Below are positions 34,442 through 44,243 of a stretch of DNA of 64,000 bases, in pieces (position 1 is the first letter of the stretch; each line of letters begins with the position of its first letter). The notes below the pieces were generated by a model, which was not told the origin of the DNA, did not search any database, and saw only the letters and a program-made list of their open reading frames with translations. The DNA comes from Dyadobacter sp. NIV53 (GTDB lineage Bacteria; Bacteroidota; Bacteroidia; Cytophagales; Spirosomataceae): the NCBI RefSeq assembly GCF_019711195.1, contig NZ_CP081299.1, forward strand, positions 5,552,501 through 5,616,500, given 5' to 3'. Both the position numbers and the translations under genes were made by a program.

Positions 34442-36736
34442 CTATCGCTTAATTTTTTCTAATTCCTGGTCATTCACTTTTACAGGAAACTTCTGATATA
34501 ACTTTGAAAGCCATTGTTTTTCAAGCTCTTTCTGGTACTCGTTAATTACAGTTCCGCGTGCTTCGGCAAATGTTTTCAGGCGTGCAGTTTCAATTTTTTC
34601 TATCTTAATCCACGTTGCATTGCGGCTTCCCAAAAGAGTTTGCTCACCGGTTTCCCACTTTGCTTTTGTCAGTAACGGATTTTCTTTTGTAAAATAACCT
34701 TCCTGGATCATAACGGCTTCCGGGCTTTGCGAATTATAAATGTTCTGAACATCTTTCGCCGAAGTACTGTAAAACTGAAAACTCACCCGGCGGTTGCGTT
34801 CCGGCTCAGTAGCCTGGCGAAAGGAGCCGTAGTCTTTTTCAATAATCCGTACGATTGAAATATTTTTGTCATTCAGGTATTTAATCACATTTTTAATCCT
34901 GCTTGCCGAAGTAGATTCCGGTTCACTGGCGGAACGATAGCCTGCCACCTCCACAATATAGTTGGAGTTTTTCTGCATAATCGCATATAACTCAAACAGA
35001 TCATCGGCTTGTAATTTATTAATTTCGCTGATGCCTTCTGCATAGAGAAGTTCGCTGGCTTTACTTTCAAGTTTATATGGACTCTGCAAAAGTGTTTTTC
35101 TGATCGAATTAATTGTTTGTGTATCAGGTGCTGTAATTACATTGGCCCTTGCCCGTTCAGGCAACTGGTACCGCTCTTTATTTTTTTCATAAAAACGTAC
35201 CTGCCCTGTTGAATCTGAAAGAGATTTCTGCCATACATTTTCTTCCATTACTTGTGAAAGCAACACTCCTTCCCTTATTTCACTAATCAGACTGTTGAAT
35301 TCCGGACTCGATTCTTCCAAATGTTCTTTCTCATATTCATTGAGCTTATTTGTAACATAATCGTTGTAGTACCTCTGAAAAACCACAGAGGGGGACGAGC
35401 CTTTGGGAAAAGGTTTTTGCTGCCTCTTTATGTCCTGTAAAAAAGCGGATGCATCATAAGATTTACCTTCAATACTGAACAGAACTATATTCGGCCAGTC
35501 AGCGGAAACAGCCTTCATGTAATCCCATTTACCTTTAAGTAATGAACTATCGGCAAGGGTTGCAGTTACTTTTAATGATTCGGGAAACTCCTGTAACCTG
35601 AATTTCTTTCTGAGACGTTGTGCATTGGCCTGTTCCAATATTTTCGCTCTCGAATCAGTCACTACTTTTTGTTTGAGCGAAGTTGCCATCGAAACATAAG
35701 GTTCCAGATTACGTTTTTCGACAAGTTTTACAATATGCCAGCCATATAGTGTCAGTACCGGTTTCGAATAACTGCCAGTGCGAGTCAGGGAATACGAAGC
35801 ATCTTCAATTTCGGGTACCATTTGCCCGGTGCCAAACATAGGCAGTAATCCATGATTCTTACGCGACTGACTATCGTTCGAATAGCTTTCTACTATTTTG
35901 TCCCAATCTTCTCCTTTTTGTAATTTGGTATAAGCTTCATCAATTTTGGATTTGGCCAATTCTTTTTGAACTGGTGTAGCAGTTGAATCCACCTGAATCA
36001 TTACATGCGCAATCCGTATCATTCCACGGTTTTGGCGTTTGTCCGTTACTTTAATGATATGATAACCTGTCTTGGTACGTACCGGCTGGGATATTTTACC
36101 TATAGGAAGTGAATATGCAGCATTTTCGATAGGGTAAATAGTCTGGAATACAGTAAAATAACCAAGGTTCCCTTTATTTACCGATGCTGTCGGATCTTTG
36201 GAGAACCGTGTGGCCATGTCACCAAAATCAGAACCCTCTTCCAGTCTTCCACGCAGGGCAATTGCTGCGTGGTAAGCTTCAAGCGTATCAGCAGGAGAAG
36301 CGTTTTCTGCTACTGCAATTAAAATATGTGAAGCTTTTACTTCCTGCTTCAACCTGTTGTAGGCTTCAAAGGTAAGTTTTTCAACAAGTGCTTTATCAAC
36401 CATAAAGTTTTTGGCTAGCTGGTCTCTGTAAGAAGACATTTCTTCCTTAAAATCCGAAGTAGTGTCCTTTCCTTCCTGTTTCGCCTGAAGCACTTTTATT
36501 TTAAGGTCGGTATAAAGATTGAGATATTCTACTGGTGTTAACGATTCGGAAGAGTCAGAAACAGACTTATTTTTTGCATATGAATCCTGAAAATCTGCCG
36601 GGGAAAATTTTTCATTACCGATTTCTACAAGCGCAGGTATTTCAGCTGAAACAATTGTCTGAGGAGGAGCCGGTCTTTTGCAAGCTGTGAAAATACTGAT
36701 TGAAATTAGGCAATAGAATAAAAAGGGTTTCAACAT
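34442..36736 (-). CDS. Large lipoprotein peptidyl-prolyl isomerase
   Basis: A 764-residue lipoprotein from ATG 36736, with lipobox ISIFTAC and Cys19. Two parvulin domains lie in the first half (EVKASHILIAVAENASPADT ... NLGYFTVFQTIYP and RIAHVMIQVDSTATPVQKEL ... GLLPMFGTGQMVPEIE). The second half is helical, with SurA-like character and no further parvulin motif recognised. Such long two-parvulin lipoproteins occur in Bacteroidota next to SurA-like genes. The product is probably periplasm-facing and involved in outer-membrane protein folding. First gene of the foldase run ending with the MoxR gene. Confidence 0.85.
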   Translation of the reverse strand: MLKPFLFYCLISISIFTACKRPAPPQTIVSAEIPALVEIGNEKFSPADFQDSYAKNKSVSDSSESLTPVEYLNLYTDLKIKVLQAKQEGKDTTSDFKEEMSSYRDQLAKNFMVDKALVEKLTFEAYNRLKQEVKASHILIAVAENASPADTLEAYHAAIALRGRLEEGSDFGDMATRFSKDPTASVNKGNLGYFTVFQTIYPIENAAYSLPIGKISQPVRTKTGYHIIKVTDKRQNRGMIRIAHVMIQVDSTATPVQKELAKSKIDEAYTKLQKGEDWDKIVESYSNDSQSRKNHGLLPMFGTGQMVPEIEDASYSLTRTGSYSKPVLTLYGWHIVKLVEKRNLEPYVSMATSLKQKVVTDSRAKILEQANAQRLRKKFRLQEFPESLKVTATLADSSLLKGKWDYMKAVSADWPNIVLFSIEGKSYDASAFLQDIKRQQKPFPKGSSPSVVFQRYYNDYVTNKLNEYEKEHLEESSPEFNSLISEIREGVLLSQVMEENVWQKSLSDSTGQVRFYEKNKERYQLPERARANVITAPDTQTINSIRKTLLQSPYKLESKASELLYAEGISEINKLQADDLFELYAIMQKNSNYIVEVAGYRSASEPESTSASRIKNVIKYLNDKNISIVRIIEKDYGSFRQATEPERNRRVSFQFYSTSAKDVQNIYNSQSPEAVMIQEGYFTKENPLLTKAKWETGEQTLLGSRNATWIKIEKIETARLKTFAEARGTVINEYQKELEKQWLSKLYQKFPVKVNDQELEKIKR

Positions 36737-37084
36737 AGATATTAAAAATCCGTAACTAATAGACAACTTAAAGATATTAAGAACTAACTCAGGTTGCTTG
36801 CAAATATTGCTAAGCCGGCAAAGTTATATTGTTTCCTAACAGTATAAAAATATATCAGGATAAGGTATGCGATTTGTTATTTACACCCGCTATGTTTCGT
36901 TTATTAAACCTGGGCAAATCTGCCACATGTATAATACGCAGGAAGCGGCTGATCTGTTATGTTAAAAATTTTTTTATTTGATTTTGGGGCTGATTAACAC
37001 ATTGCGTATAAATACCGAACGTATTATATGATTTGGCATAGTTATTATGCGGACTGTGTCATTCTCAACTTTTGGACAGTGGCT
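36737..37084. other. Intergenic region, no gene seen
   Basis: 348 AT-rich bases between divergent genes. Holds a T-rich stretch near 36968-36980 and promoter-like TTTG words, but no convincing pair of boxes, hairpin or small ORF. Confidence 0.4.
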
Positions 37085-37554
37085 ATGGAAAATGTAAAAG
37101 TCAAGGAATTTGTTCTCAGAATCAGCGCATTATGGTACGAACAAAAAAAGAGGGAATTGCTCTACTTGGAAGCTTTAAAGAAAGACAGTATGGGTTCGTT
37201 AAGAAAAATACTGGCTCAGGGACATTTCAGCGCATTGTTATTTCAGAAAGAGATTGTTTCAATTTATGATTACTTCAAATGTCTTCTTAATGATAAAGAA
37301 TTGAGCAATCTTACCCACGTCAGCTTCGATAACGCTAATCTCATGCAGGACTTAATTGAAAAAGAGCAGGTAGTGGGATTATTGAAAAAAACGAAAACAC
37401 AATTCTGGAATCTTACCGGTCGCTGATTACGCAGCTTGACAGGGATTCGGAAACACGAAAAGTTTTAGATGAGCATTTAAACAGGATATCTGAATTTTAT
37501 GAAATTTTGTCCAAACAGGAAGGTGTTAAAAATAAAACGGTAACGTTAAGTTGA
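37085..37554 (+). pseudogene. Helical protein resembling DUF2383 (PA2169-like), frameshifted
   Basis: From ATG 37085 the frame runs to a TGA at 37424, but a G-run loss at 37375-37377 (GGG where GGGG fits) restores a second frame that continues to TGA 37552: IIEKNENTILESYRSLITQL ... VLDEHLNRISEFYEI. The joined product has about 156 residues and four long amphipathic helices, consistent with the ferritin-like DUF2383 group of stress-related proteins. The family call is tentative. The frame break may be sequencing error. Confidence 0.55.
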
Positions 37555-37671
37555 TTCAAAATTTTAATCTAGTATTTGACTGATTTATTAATTACATCCA
37601 CTAAGCGATTTTGATTGATTTATATTCTTAGAATAGAAAAATCAAATTATTGAAAATATTACTTAAATAAT

Positions 37672-37708
37672 AATGCCTCAAACTGATAACAAAGCAGTTC
37701 GAGGCATT
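37672..37708 (-). terminator. Stem-loop after the VOC gene
   Basis: AATGCCTC-A-AACTG (37672-37685) pairs with CAGTT-C-GAGGCATT (37695-37708): a 13-pair stem with one mismatch. It is 60 bases beyond the VOC stop on the minus strand; the following T tract is weak. Confidence 0.6.
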
Positions 37709-37767
37709 ATCGCATATTCGTGTTGTGGATTTTTAATCCAAATCAGGTTACATCTGAATTGGTTAAA

Positions 37768-38157
37768 TTATAATTCATAAAGTTCAATTGGTAAATCATC
37801 AGGATCAGCAAAAAAAGTAAATTTTTTACCTGTAAATTCATCTATACGCACAGGTTCCATTTCAATATCCATTGTTTGAAAATGGGTAATGGCTGTTACA
37901 ATATCATCTACCTGAAAAGCAATGTGACGTAATCCGCAGGCTTCTGGCCTCGATGTTCTTGCCGGCGGGTTAGGAAAGGAAAAAAGCTCGATGCAATAAT
38001 GCCCGTTTAGGGAAAGATCCAGCTTATAAGAATTTCTTTCCTGACGAAATACTTCCCTGTCAATTTGAAATCCGAGTTTTTCAGTGTAAAACGCTTTGGA
38101 TTTTTCGTAGTCTGAACAAATAATAGCTATATGGTGAACCGATTTTAAAAGCTGCAT
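37768..38157 (-). CDS. VOC-family (glyoxalase/dioxygenase fold) protein
   Basis: A 129-residue protein with two beta-alpha-beta-beta-beta repeats of the vicinal oxygen chelate fold: SVHHIAIICSDYEKSKAFYTEKLGF at the start and GLRHIAFQVDDI in the second half. Metal ligands fit His (VHHIAI), Glu (CIELFSF), His (RHIAF) and Glu (PIELYEL). Closest in look to the YaeR/GloA-like group. The reaction is not predictable. ATG 38157 is used; an in-frame TTG at 38178 is less likely. Confidence 0.85.
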   Translation of the reverse strand: MQLLKSVHHIAIICSDYEKSKAFYTEKLGFQIDREVFRQERNSYKLDLSLNGHYCIELFSFPNPPARTSRPEACGLRHIAFQVDDIVTAITHFQTMDIEMEPVRIDEFTGKKFTFFADPDDLPIELYEL

Positions 38158-38235
38158 AAGTTTGAAATTTTCCTGCAAAATTAGATAAGTTCTTGGATTT
38201 CATTTTTCTTGATTTAAAAATGCAAAAACGGATAA

Positions 38236-39426
38236 TTAGATTTTAATAAATATTTTGAGCTTATACATTCTGTAAAGGATATAAAATTCCAGGAGAAGGA
38301 TCATTCCGCCGCTTACAAGTGAAAGGTAACCTTCTCCAAAAAGGAGATCATATTGCTGGCTGATATGTATCCGGAATGAAGAATCTATAAAACCTGCCAG
38401 TGTATCGGCCAGTACATATGCTGCTATTGAATTGCTGCCTATGACAATGAAAGCTTTAAACCAGGATTTATTCTGCCTTACATCTACAATAAAATAAAAT
38501 GCGGCCAGAAACAGAAAACACCATCCTCCGCTAAATAAGGTCCAGGCCGGAGTCCAGATTCTCTTGACAACCGGATTAATTCCGGTAATATTAAGGGTAA
38601 CGGATATAACAAAAAGAATGGCAGCAGTAGTTACAAAACACCTGACAAGTAACCCAGGCGACGAACTGTTTTTCAGCCATTGGCCTGCAATTAGTCCCAG
38701 TATCATAGTTCCCAGCGTTGGGATAAAACTTAAAGTACTATATCCGCCTCCATTGAAATGAAAAGAGCTTTCGCGGGAAAATAAGTTCAGAAACCATCTG
38801 TCGAATGCCCAGGCTGCGTTTGTATTTTTGTTCCAATGTGCAGCAAAGCCGGAAAGATTATACTCCCAGTCAGCGGTATTCCCTGTTTCTGCCCAGTCAA
38901 AATAAGGGCCGGGCAAAGGATATACAGCAAAAAAGATACCATAAGCTAAAAGGATAACACCTAAAGAAGTCCATTGGATACGTTCTGATCGGAAACCTAA
39001 TGCGAAGAGAATAGGATAGCCAAGGCCGATCTGAGTTAAGGTATCTTCAAAAGTGAAGTTCGTTTGTGTTTTGTGGATGGATCTCAGGAAAATACCTAAT
39101 AAAATTAAAATCAGCGAGCGGCGTATGGTATGAGCCCACATTACACTCTGGCTTTGCTGCCGCCCGGCCCGGCTTGCGATGGAATAGGGGAGAGCTACAC
39201 CTACCAAAAATGTAAAAGAAGGCTGGATAAGATCATGTAATGAGCAGCCTACCCACGAAACATGGCTTTGCTGAAAACTCATGAAAGCCCAAAAACTACT
39301 ATCAGGAAAGGCTTCGGCTATCTGACTGAAGCGTAACACTTCAGCCATCATTAATAACATAACAAATCCGCGGTAAACATCTACCGACGATACACGCTGT
39401 GGAACAGCAGGAGGAAAATCTTTCAA
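38236..39426 (-). CDS. DUF5009/heparan-glucosaminide acetyltransferase-like membrane protein
   Basis: A 396-residue polytopic membrane protein with about ten hydrophobic helices. The N-terminus SSVDVYRGFVMLLMMAEVL and the following HDLIQPSFTFLVGVALPYS match the bacterial relatives of heparan-alpha-glucosaminide N-acetyltransferase (DUF5009/DUF1624), which transfer acetyl groups across the membrane to sugars. The conserved His-Asp in the first loop (CSLHDLIQPS) is visible. Sugar acetylation is inferred from the family. The upstream gap carries the repeat tract 39517-39741. Confidence 0.8.
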   Translation of the reverse strand: MKDFPPAVPQRVSSVDVYRGFVMLLMMAEVLRFSQIAEAFPDSSFWAFMSFQQSHVSWVGCSLHDLIQPSFTFLVGVALPYSIASRAGRQQSQSVMWAHTIRRSLILILLGIFLRSIHKTQTNFTFEDTLTQIGLGYPILFALGFRSERIQWTSLGVILLAYGIFFAVYPLPGPYFDWAETGNTADWEYNLSGFAAHWNKNTNAAWAFDRWFLNLFSRESSFHFNGGGYSTLSFIPTLGTMILGLIAGQWLKNSSSPGLLVRCFVTTAAILFVISVTLNITGINPVVKRIWTPAWTLFSGGWCFLFLAAFYFIVDVRQNKSWFKAFIVIGSNSIAAYVLADTLAGFIDSSFRIHISQQYDLLFGEGYLSLVSGGMILLLEFYILYRMYKLKIFIKI

Positions 39427-39516
39427 GTTGATTAAAGGTTATAGGTCAGGAAAAAACCAAGATACCTATTAAATTACTTTTGTACCAATTATATAGGCTA
39501 CTGACAGGAAAGGAAA

Positions 39517-39741
39517 ATTAAAGAGTTTAGAGTTCAGTAGTTCAGAGTTCAGAGTTCTGGAGTTTAAAGTTCAAGAGTTCAGGAGTTCAGGAGTTTAAAG
39601 TTCAGGAGTTTGGGGTTTAAAGTGGGTAGTATATAGAAAAGAGTAAAAAGTTCTGAGTTTAAATTATACAGCTTAAACCGCATGCTCTAAACTCGGAACT
39701 TTTTACTCTAAACTCTAAACTCCTAAACTCTAAACTCCCAA
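39517..39741. repeat. Tract of GAGTT(T/C)A repeats forming a long inverted repeat
   Basis: From 39517 about 90 bases repeat the words GAGTTCAG, GAGTTTAAAG and AGTTCAG many times; after a spacer, 39681-39741 carries the complementary words CTAAACTC, AACTTTTTACTC and CTAAACTCC. The arms could pair into an extended imperfect hairpin just after the GMC gene stop. It fills the gap between the GMC and DUF5009 genes and resembles smaller repeats at 15.7, 28.1, 61.3 and 62.4 kb. Confidence 0.75.
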
Positions 39742-39742
39742 A

Positions 39743-41461
39743 CTATAGGTTCATTTTTTTCAACTCTTTCACAGCATGATCAGCCGCGCGTGCAGTCATG
39801 GCCATGTAAGTAAGAGATGGATTGACACATGATGCCGAAGTCATAAATGAACCATCAGTGATATATACGTTTGGTGCTGCCCAAATCTGATTGTTTTTAT
39901 TCAAAACAGACGTTTTAGCATCATTCCCCATCCTCGCAGTACCCATTTCATGGATACCGATTCCAGGATGTTTTGTATCATCGTTATAAGGAATTACGTT
40001 TTTCAATCCGGCCGCTTCAAGCATTTCTGCTGCATCGTTCATCATATCCACACGCATTTTTTTCTCATTATCACCATAAGCGGCATCAAAAACAACAACT
40101 GGAAGTCCCCATTTGTCTTTTTCGGTAGGATGCAGCGTAAAACGGTTTTTCTCGTCAGGAATCATCTCCCCAAAACCACCCAGGTTCATACTCCAGTCAC
40201 CCGGTTCGGTAAGTTGTTTTTTGAAATCTGCACCGAAACCATCCATTCCGGCTCCACGTCCCCAGCTGTCACGGCTTGCTCCGCCCTGATATCCAAAACC
40301 TCTGATATAATCGCGTTTATCATCACCCCAGTTACGATAGCGTGGTACATAAACACCATTTGCACGGCGTCCGAAATAGTATTTGTCTTCAAAACCTTCC
40401 ATGTCGCCACGCGCGCCAACGGCCAGATGATGATCCATGATATTACGTCCCACCTGGTCACTTTCGTTACCAAGCCCGTTTGGAAAACGTTTCGATTTTG
40501 AGTTCAGTAAAAGTGAAGCGGATGCAATAGCAGATGCGTTCAGGAATATGATTTTGGCAAAGTATTCCTTCGTTTCCAATGTATTCTGGTTGATTACACG
40601 AACCCCGGTTACTTTTCCGAGTTTTTCATCAAAAATCACCTCAGAAACGATAGAGTCGTTTACCAAGGTAAGGTTGCCTGTTTTTTGTGCAGCCGGTAAT
40701 GTCGATGATTGTGTACTGAAATAAGCACCATAAGGACAACCGCGCATACACATATTACGGAACTGACAAGCTGCACGGCCCAGTTCGGTATGGAAAGCCT
40801 GTGGCTGGGTTAAGTGAGCAGCTCGCCCCATGATAATATGACGGCCCGCAAATTTCTTCTCAACTTCTCCTTTTACATGCTTTTCAACACAGTTCATTTG
40901 CATTGGAGGCAAATATTGTCCGTCTGGTAATACATCCAGGCCGTCTTTTGCACCGCTTATTCCTGCAAATTTTTCAACGTAATCGTACCAGGGAGCGATT
41001 TCATCATAACGAACAGGCCAGTCAATGGAAATGCCATCCTTTGCATTGGCTTCAAAATCCTTTGGGTTCAGCCTGTAACTCTGGCGGCCCCACAACAATG
41101 AACGTCCTCCGGTATGGTAGGCACGGATCCAGTCAAACTTGCGTGTTTCTTTGTAAGGATTTTCATTGTCATTTTCGAACAGATATCTGTGTTCTTCATT
41201 GGCAGTATAACCGGTACGCATTCCAGCCCAGTATTCTTCCTTGGCCATAGTCGTTACCCGGCCGCGGTGTTCGAATTCCCAGGGAGCAAGCGTTGAAGTT
41301 TTGTAATCGGTAATGTGTTTGATATCACGTCCTCTTTCAAGCATTACCACTTTCAGTCCCTTTTCACACAATTCCTTAGCGGCCCATCCACCGCTGATAC
41401 CCGACCCAACTACGATTGCATCATACGTAGCTTGTTTTGTCGCTTTAATATTTAAATTCAT
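39743..41461 (-). CDS. GMC-family FAD oxidoreductase
   Basis: A 572-residue flavoprotein. The FAD-binding motif VGSGISGGWAAKEL has Gly19-x-Gly21-x2-Gly24; the conserved RAYHTGGRSLLWGRQSYRL follows; the C-terminal substrate domain has the catalytic His in GIHEMGTARMG and the Asn in ASCVNPSLTYMAM. With the small gluconate-2-dehydrogenase-subunit-3-like gene 97 bases upstream, it forms the two-subunit type of periplasmic sugar/polyol dehydrogenase. It has no signal of its own, so it may be exported with its Tat-signal partner. The substrate is unknown. Confidence 0.92.
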   Translation of the reverse strand: MNLNIKATKQATYDAIVVGSGISGGWAAKELCEKGLKVVMLERGRDIKHITDYKTSTLAPWEFEHRGRVTTMAKEEYWAGMRTGYTANEEHRYLFENDNENPYKETRKFDWIRAYHTGGRSLLWGRQSYRLNPKDFEANAKDGISIDWPVRYDEIAPWYDYVEKFAGISGAKDGLDVLPDGQYLPPMQMNCVEKHVKGEVEKKFAGRHIIMGRAAHLTQPQAFHTELGRAACQFRNMCMRGCPYGAYFSTQSSTLPAAQKTGNLTLVNDSIVSEVIFDEKLGKVTGVRVINQNTLETKEYFAKIIFLNASAIASASLLLNSKSKRFPNGLGNESDQVGRNIMDHHLAVGARGDMEGFEDKYYFGRRANGVYVPRYRNWGDDKRDYIRGFGYQGGASRDSWGRGAGMDGFGADFKKQLTEPGDWSMNLGGFGEMIPDEKNRFTLHPTEKDKWGLPVVVFDAAYGDNEKKMRVDMMNDAAEMLEAAGLKNVIPYNDDTKHPGIGIHEMGTARMGNDAKTSVLNKNNQIWAAPNVYITDGSFMTSASCVNPSLTYMAMTARAADHAVKELKKMNL

Positions 41462-41557
41462 GATGAATAAATGTCAAAATTGAGTATTATATATGAGCAG
41501 ATCAGGCAGGGAAATAAGTCAATTCACTACTCCCGGTTTTCCTGACCCTTCCTTAAA

Positions 41558-42160
41558 TTACATGGCCCAGGCCTTCTGTCCTGGTTTCAGGTCAATACAT
41601 CCATCGTAGCGTCCTGGTACCGGAACATAATCCAGTGCAAGTGTAGCACCTTGTTCAGATGTGAAATAGCCAAGAAGTGTCAATTCTTTCATCAGACGGA
41701 AAAATGGAACACCGGCGTCCGTATATTCTTTTCCAGCCTCCGTGTATTTCTTCTTCTCTTCACCCGCTTTGTTTGTTTCTTCTTTGGCTGAAGCTTCCAT
41801 TTCTGTCAGGATTTTTGTCTGTTCAGCAGGAGCAGCCTTCATGAAATCTTTTTTCTCAACTTCTTTCAAGCCTTTTTCGAAGCTTTCCAGGTCTTTTCCT
41901 GAATAACAATCTTTCAGCATCTTTTCAATAAATTCGCCTACTTTGGCTTCTTTGGCGCCGGGAGTGTCAGTTTTAGGAATAATTATTTCTGCAATTTCCG
42001 AAACCAGAGCCTTCCTTTCAGCAGAAAAAGGGAATGTTATTCCCCCTACAGAAGTGTCGTTTGCTGATTTACAGCCTTCAAGAAAAGCCAGCATGGTAGG
42101 GGCAGAAAGTGTACCACCCATTAATAGTGCCACACGGCCAAGTGCATCACGTCTTTTCAT
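41558..42160 (-). CDS. Gluconate 2-dehydrogenase subunit 3-like protein (Tat signal)
   Basis: A 200-residue protein from ATG 42160, with a twin-arginine type leader (KRRDALGRVALLMGGTLSAP) and, in the mature part, EIAEIIIPKTDTPGAKEAKV, the signature of gluconate 2-dehydrogenase subunit 3. A Lys/Glu-rich helical insert (about residues 105-145) looks species-specific. This small subunit accompanies GMC oxidoreductases and is thought to help export or mature the flavoprotein. The following gene is that GMC enzyme. Confidence 0.88.
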   Translation of the reverse strand: MKRRDALGRVALLMGGTLSAPTMLAFLEGCKSANDTSVGGITFPFSAERKALVSEIAEIIIPKTDTPGAKEAKVGEFIEKMLKDCYSGKDLESFEKGLKEVEKKDFMKAAPAEQTKILTEMEASAKEETNKAGEEKKKYTEAGKEYTDAGVPFFRLMKELTLLGYFTSEQGATLALDYVPVPGRYDGCIDLKPGQKAWAM

Positions 42161-42391
42161 TTTATATTCATAAAAGGTTAGCAATCAAAAGTGTAAAAAT
42201 ACATTCGATAAATGCAATTAAAACAACCCGGCTAATTTAGCAAATATTCTCTGGTTTTAGACAGTTAGAACAATTCTATATAATGGTTGCTGAAGTATGT
42301 ATTTATGAATCAAATCTATACAAAAGTTAAAACCAAATTAATCTTTTGAAGGCAGATTTTTGAACAGGATGAAATAATGGCCATTGAAACC

Positions 42392-43447
42392 TTAAAGTAC
42401 CATAAGGTTACATCCTCTGATATCAGAATTATCAAAACGGCCCATAACATAAAAAGTACCAGGCTCATTTCCGAACCGTCCCAAGTCCTGGGTCTCAATA
42501 AATGAGCAGGTATCCAGGTTTGCAAGGTCTATGGCGTTAATACCTCCTGTTTTTGATTTTGTTATATTCTGATCATACAGAGAGAACGGATCATTGACAT
42601 CACGAAGTAAAACGCGCATTGTAAAACCGGGTTTAAAAAGCCCGTCACCATTAGAATATCCCTGTGATAATAATTCGGTCATCCCGTATTCCGAGTGAAT
42701 TTTACTTACCCCGAAATGGCTGATCAGGATATCGTGCACTTCTTCCCTCAAAAGCTCCTGCCGGCGGCCCTTCATTCCACCGGTATCCATAACAGTCAGG
42801 TAAGGAATATCTTTAAAGAATGTGAAGTCAGCGCCGCTTTCTGCGAGGTCAAGCAATGCAAATGTTACACCCATCAGCAACACCTTTTTTCCATCCGGGT
42901 TTTCGGATAAAAAACGTAACCTGTCAAGCATTTCATCCGTATTATTCAGGTAAAAACCGGAATAATCGGAACCCGTCTGATCAATAAAATTATCCATCAT
43001 ATATACCAACGACGAATTGTTTCGTTCAAGGTAAGAAGGCAGCAAAGCGAGCATGTGATAGTCACGCAGATCGCCGTAATGTTCTGTAAAAATGCTGGTT
43101 GAAACGGATGTGTAAAGTGGTGCATCAAACAGTACATGACGGCTGGTGGCCAAACCAGTACTTCCGCTGCTTTCAAATGTAACCGATTGTGCAGGCGGCT
43201 GGCCGGTTTTGATCTGGTGGTGCTTGAAGAATTGAATGGGAAGGAACGGAATCTCAGTCAGCCGCTTCACATGGTTTGCATCTATTTTAAGATTGAACAG
43301 ATATTGACTGTATATGGGATTGTACTCTGCCTGATAACGGAATATTTGCAAAGCCAGGTCTTCAAAACCGGATGCTTTCAGTTCAACGATCTGCTGCCGC
43401 AGTTCCCGGCGTATTTGTATAGAAGATTTGTTGCTTGGCAATTTCAA
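42392..43447 (-). CDS. LuxE-like acyl-protein synthetase
   Basis: A 351-residue protein of the LuxE/acyl-adenylating family. The conserved P-loop FESSGSTGLATSRHVLF and the later GGMKGRRQELLREEVHDIL and SEYGMTELLSQGYSNGDG blocks are those of acyl-protein synthetases, which activate fatty acids with ATP and pass them to a thiol or hydroxyl. Similar genes occur in Bacteroidota surface-polysaccharide or lipid loci. No luciferase or reductase partner is in the window. Substrate unknown. Confidence 0.82.
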   Translation of the reverse strand: MKLPSNKSSIQIRRELRQQIVELKASGFEDLALQIFRYQAEYNPIYSQYLFNLKIDANHVKRLTEIPFLPIQFFKHHQIKTGQPPAQSVTFESSGSTGLATSRHVLFDAPLYTSVSTSIFTEHYGDLRDYHMLALLPSYLERNNSSLVYMMDNFIDQTGSDYSGFYLNNTDEMLDRLRFLSENPDGKKVLLMGVTFALLDLAESGADFTFFKDIPYLTVMDTGGMKGRRQELLREEVHDILISHFGVSKIHSEYGMTELLSQGYSNGDGLFKPGFTMRVLLRDVNDPFSLYDQNITKSKTGGINAIDLANLDTCSFIETQDLGRFGNEPGTFYVMGRFDNSDIRGCNLMVL

Positions 43448-43587
43448 TACTGTTACTTTCGTAGATAATAGACAAAGTTAGAAGACGGAAGTCAGAAAAG
43501 CGAAAAGGTAAATGTAAAGTCGGGGATTGTTGCTGCTTTTAATTAGAATAACCTGGTGTCTGAACGTAATTATATCAATTCAAAAGA

Positions 43588-44145
43588 ATGAAGTTTAAAG
43601 TAATATTATTCTTTGCCGCCGCCATATCTCTGGCTAGTTGTGTGGATATTCCTGATTTTAGTGATACACCTAAAATATATTATAATGGTATATCGCAGCA
43701 TACAGAAATTGATACCATAACATCTCCTGGGAACGAGCAAAAGGTGGAAATAGTAACGATAACTATCGATTTTGAAGATGGAGATGGGGATTTAGGAGCT
43801 AGTGAAGAGGAACGTAATGATGTAAATTTCAGAGAAGCTTACACCAAGGTTCCAAATTGGGGACTTCCGGCTAATTATGAATTAATAACTATGACAAAGC
43901 AGCGGGATAGTAGCTGGACCGAGAGAATAATTCCTTTGGATTCCAGTAAGTTTTTTAAGATTTTGAAAACGGATGGTAAACCTGGGCCAATAAAAGGAAA
44001 ATTGGATTTGTTTGTACGTTTTCCTGATTCCAGAAGTACCGTAAAAACTACACAAAAATATAAGGTTCGGATTATTGATAGAGCTTTCCACATAAGTAAT
44101 CAAATAGAACCGACTGATGAGGTTATTGTACCTATTTTGCAATAA
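43588..44145 (+). CDS. Hypothetical lipoprotein
   Basis: A 185-residue lipoprotein (ISLASC, Cys18) with a beta-rich mature part. The segment ITIDFEDGDGDLGASEEE has an acidic turn like Ca-binding or PKD/Ig-like domain edges in Bacteroidota surface lipoproteins. No enzymatic motif. It is convergent with the T9SS protein at 44244, with a shared terminator between. Function unknown. Confidence 0.65.
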   Translation: MKFKVILFFAAAISLASCVDIPDFSDTPKIYYNGISQHTEIDTITSPGNEQKVEIVTITIDFEDGDGDLGASEEERNDVNFREAYTKVPNWGLPANYELITMTKQRDSSWTERIIPLDSSKFFKILKTDGKPGPIKGKLDLFVRFPDSRSTVKTTQKYKVRIIDRAFHISNQIEPTDEVIVPILQ

Positions 44146-44174
44146 ATTTAAATTTTCTTGTTTTAACAAAATTT

Positions 44175-44218
44175 AAAATCCTCATACCTGCCGAACTTCC
44201 GGTAGGTATGAGGATTTT
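44175..44218. terminator. Bidirectional terminator
   Basis: AAAATCCTCATACCT (44175-44189) / AGGTATGAGGATTTT (44204-44218), a 15-base perfect stem between convergent genes, with A/T flanks on both sides. Confidence 0.88.
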
Positions 44219-44243
44219 AAAATAGAATATGTTCCATTCATTA

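Noticed and set aside
39517..39741. CRISPR array
   Set aside because: Units are short, degenerate and adjacent, without regular spacers; no cas genes nearby.
39950..40501. 183-codon plus-strand ORF
   Set aside because: Antisense to the GMC oxidoreductase; no domain, no start signal.
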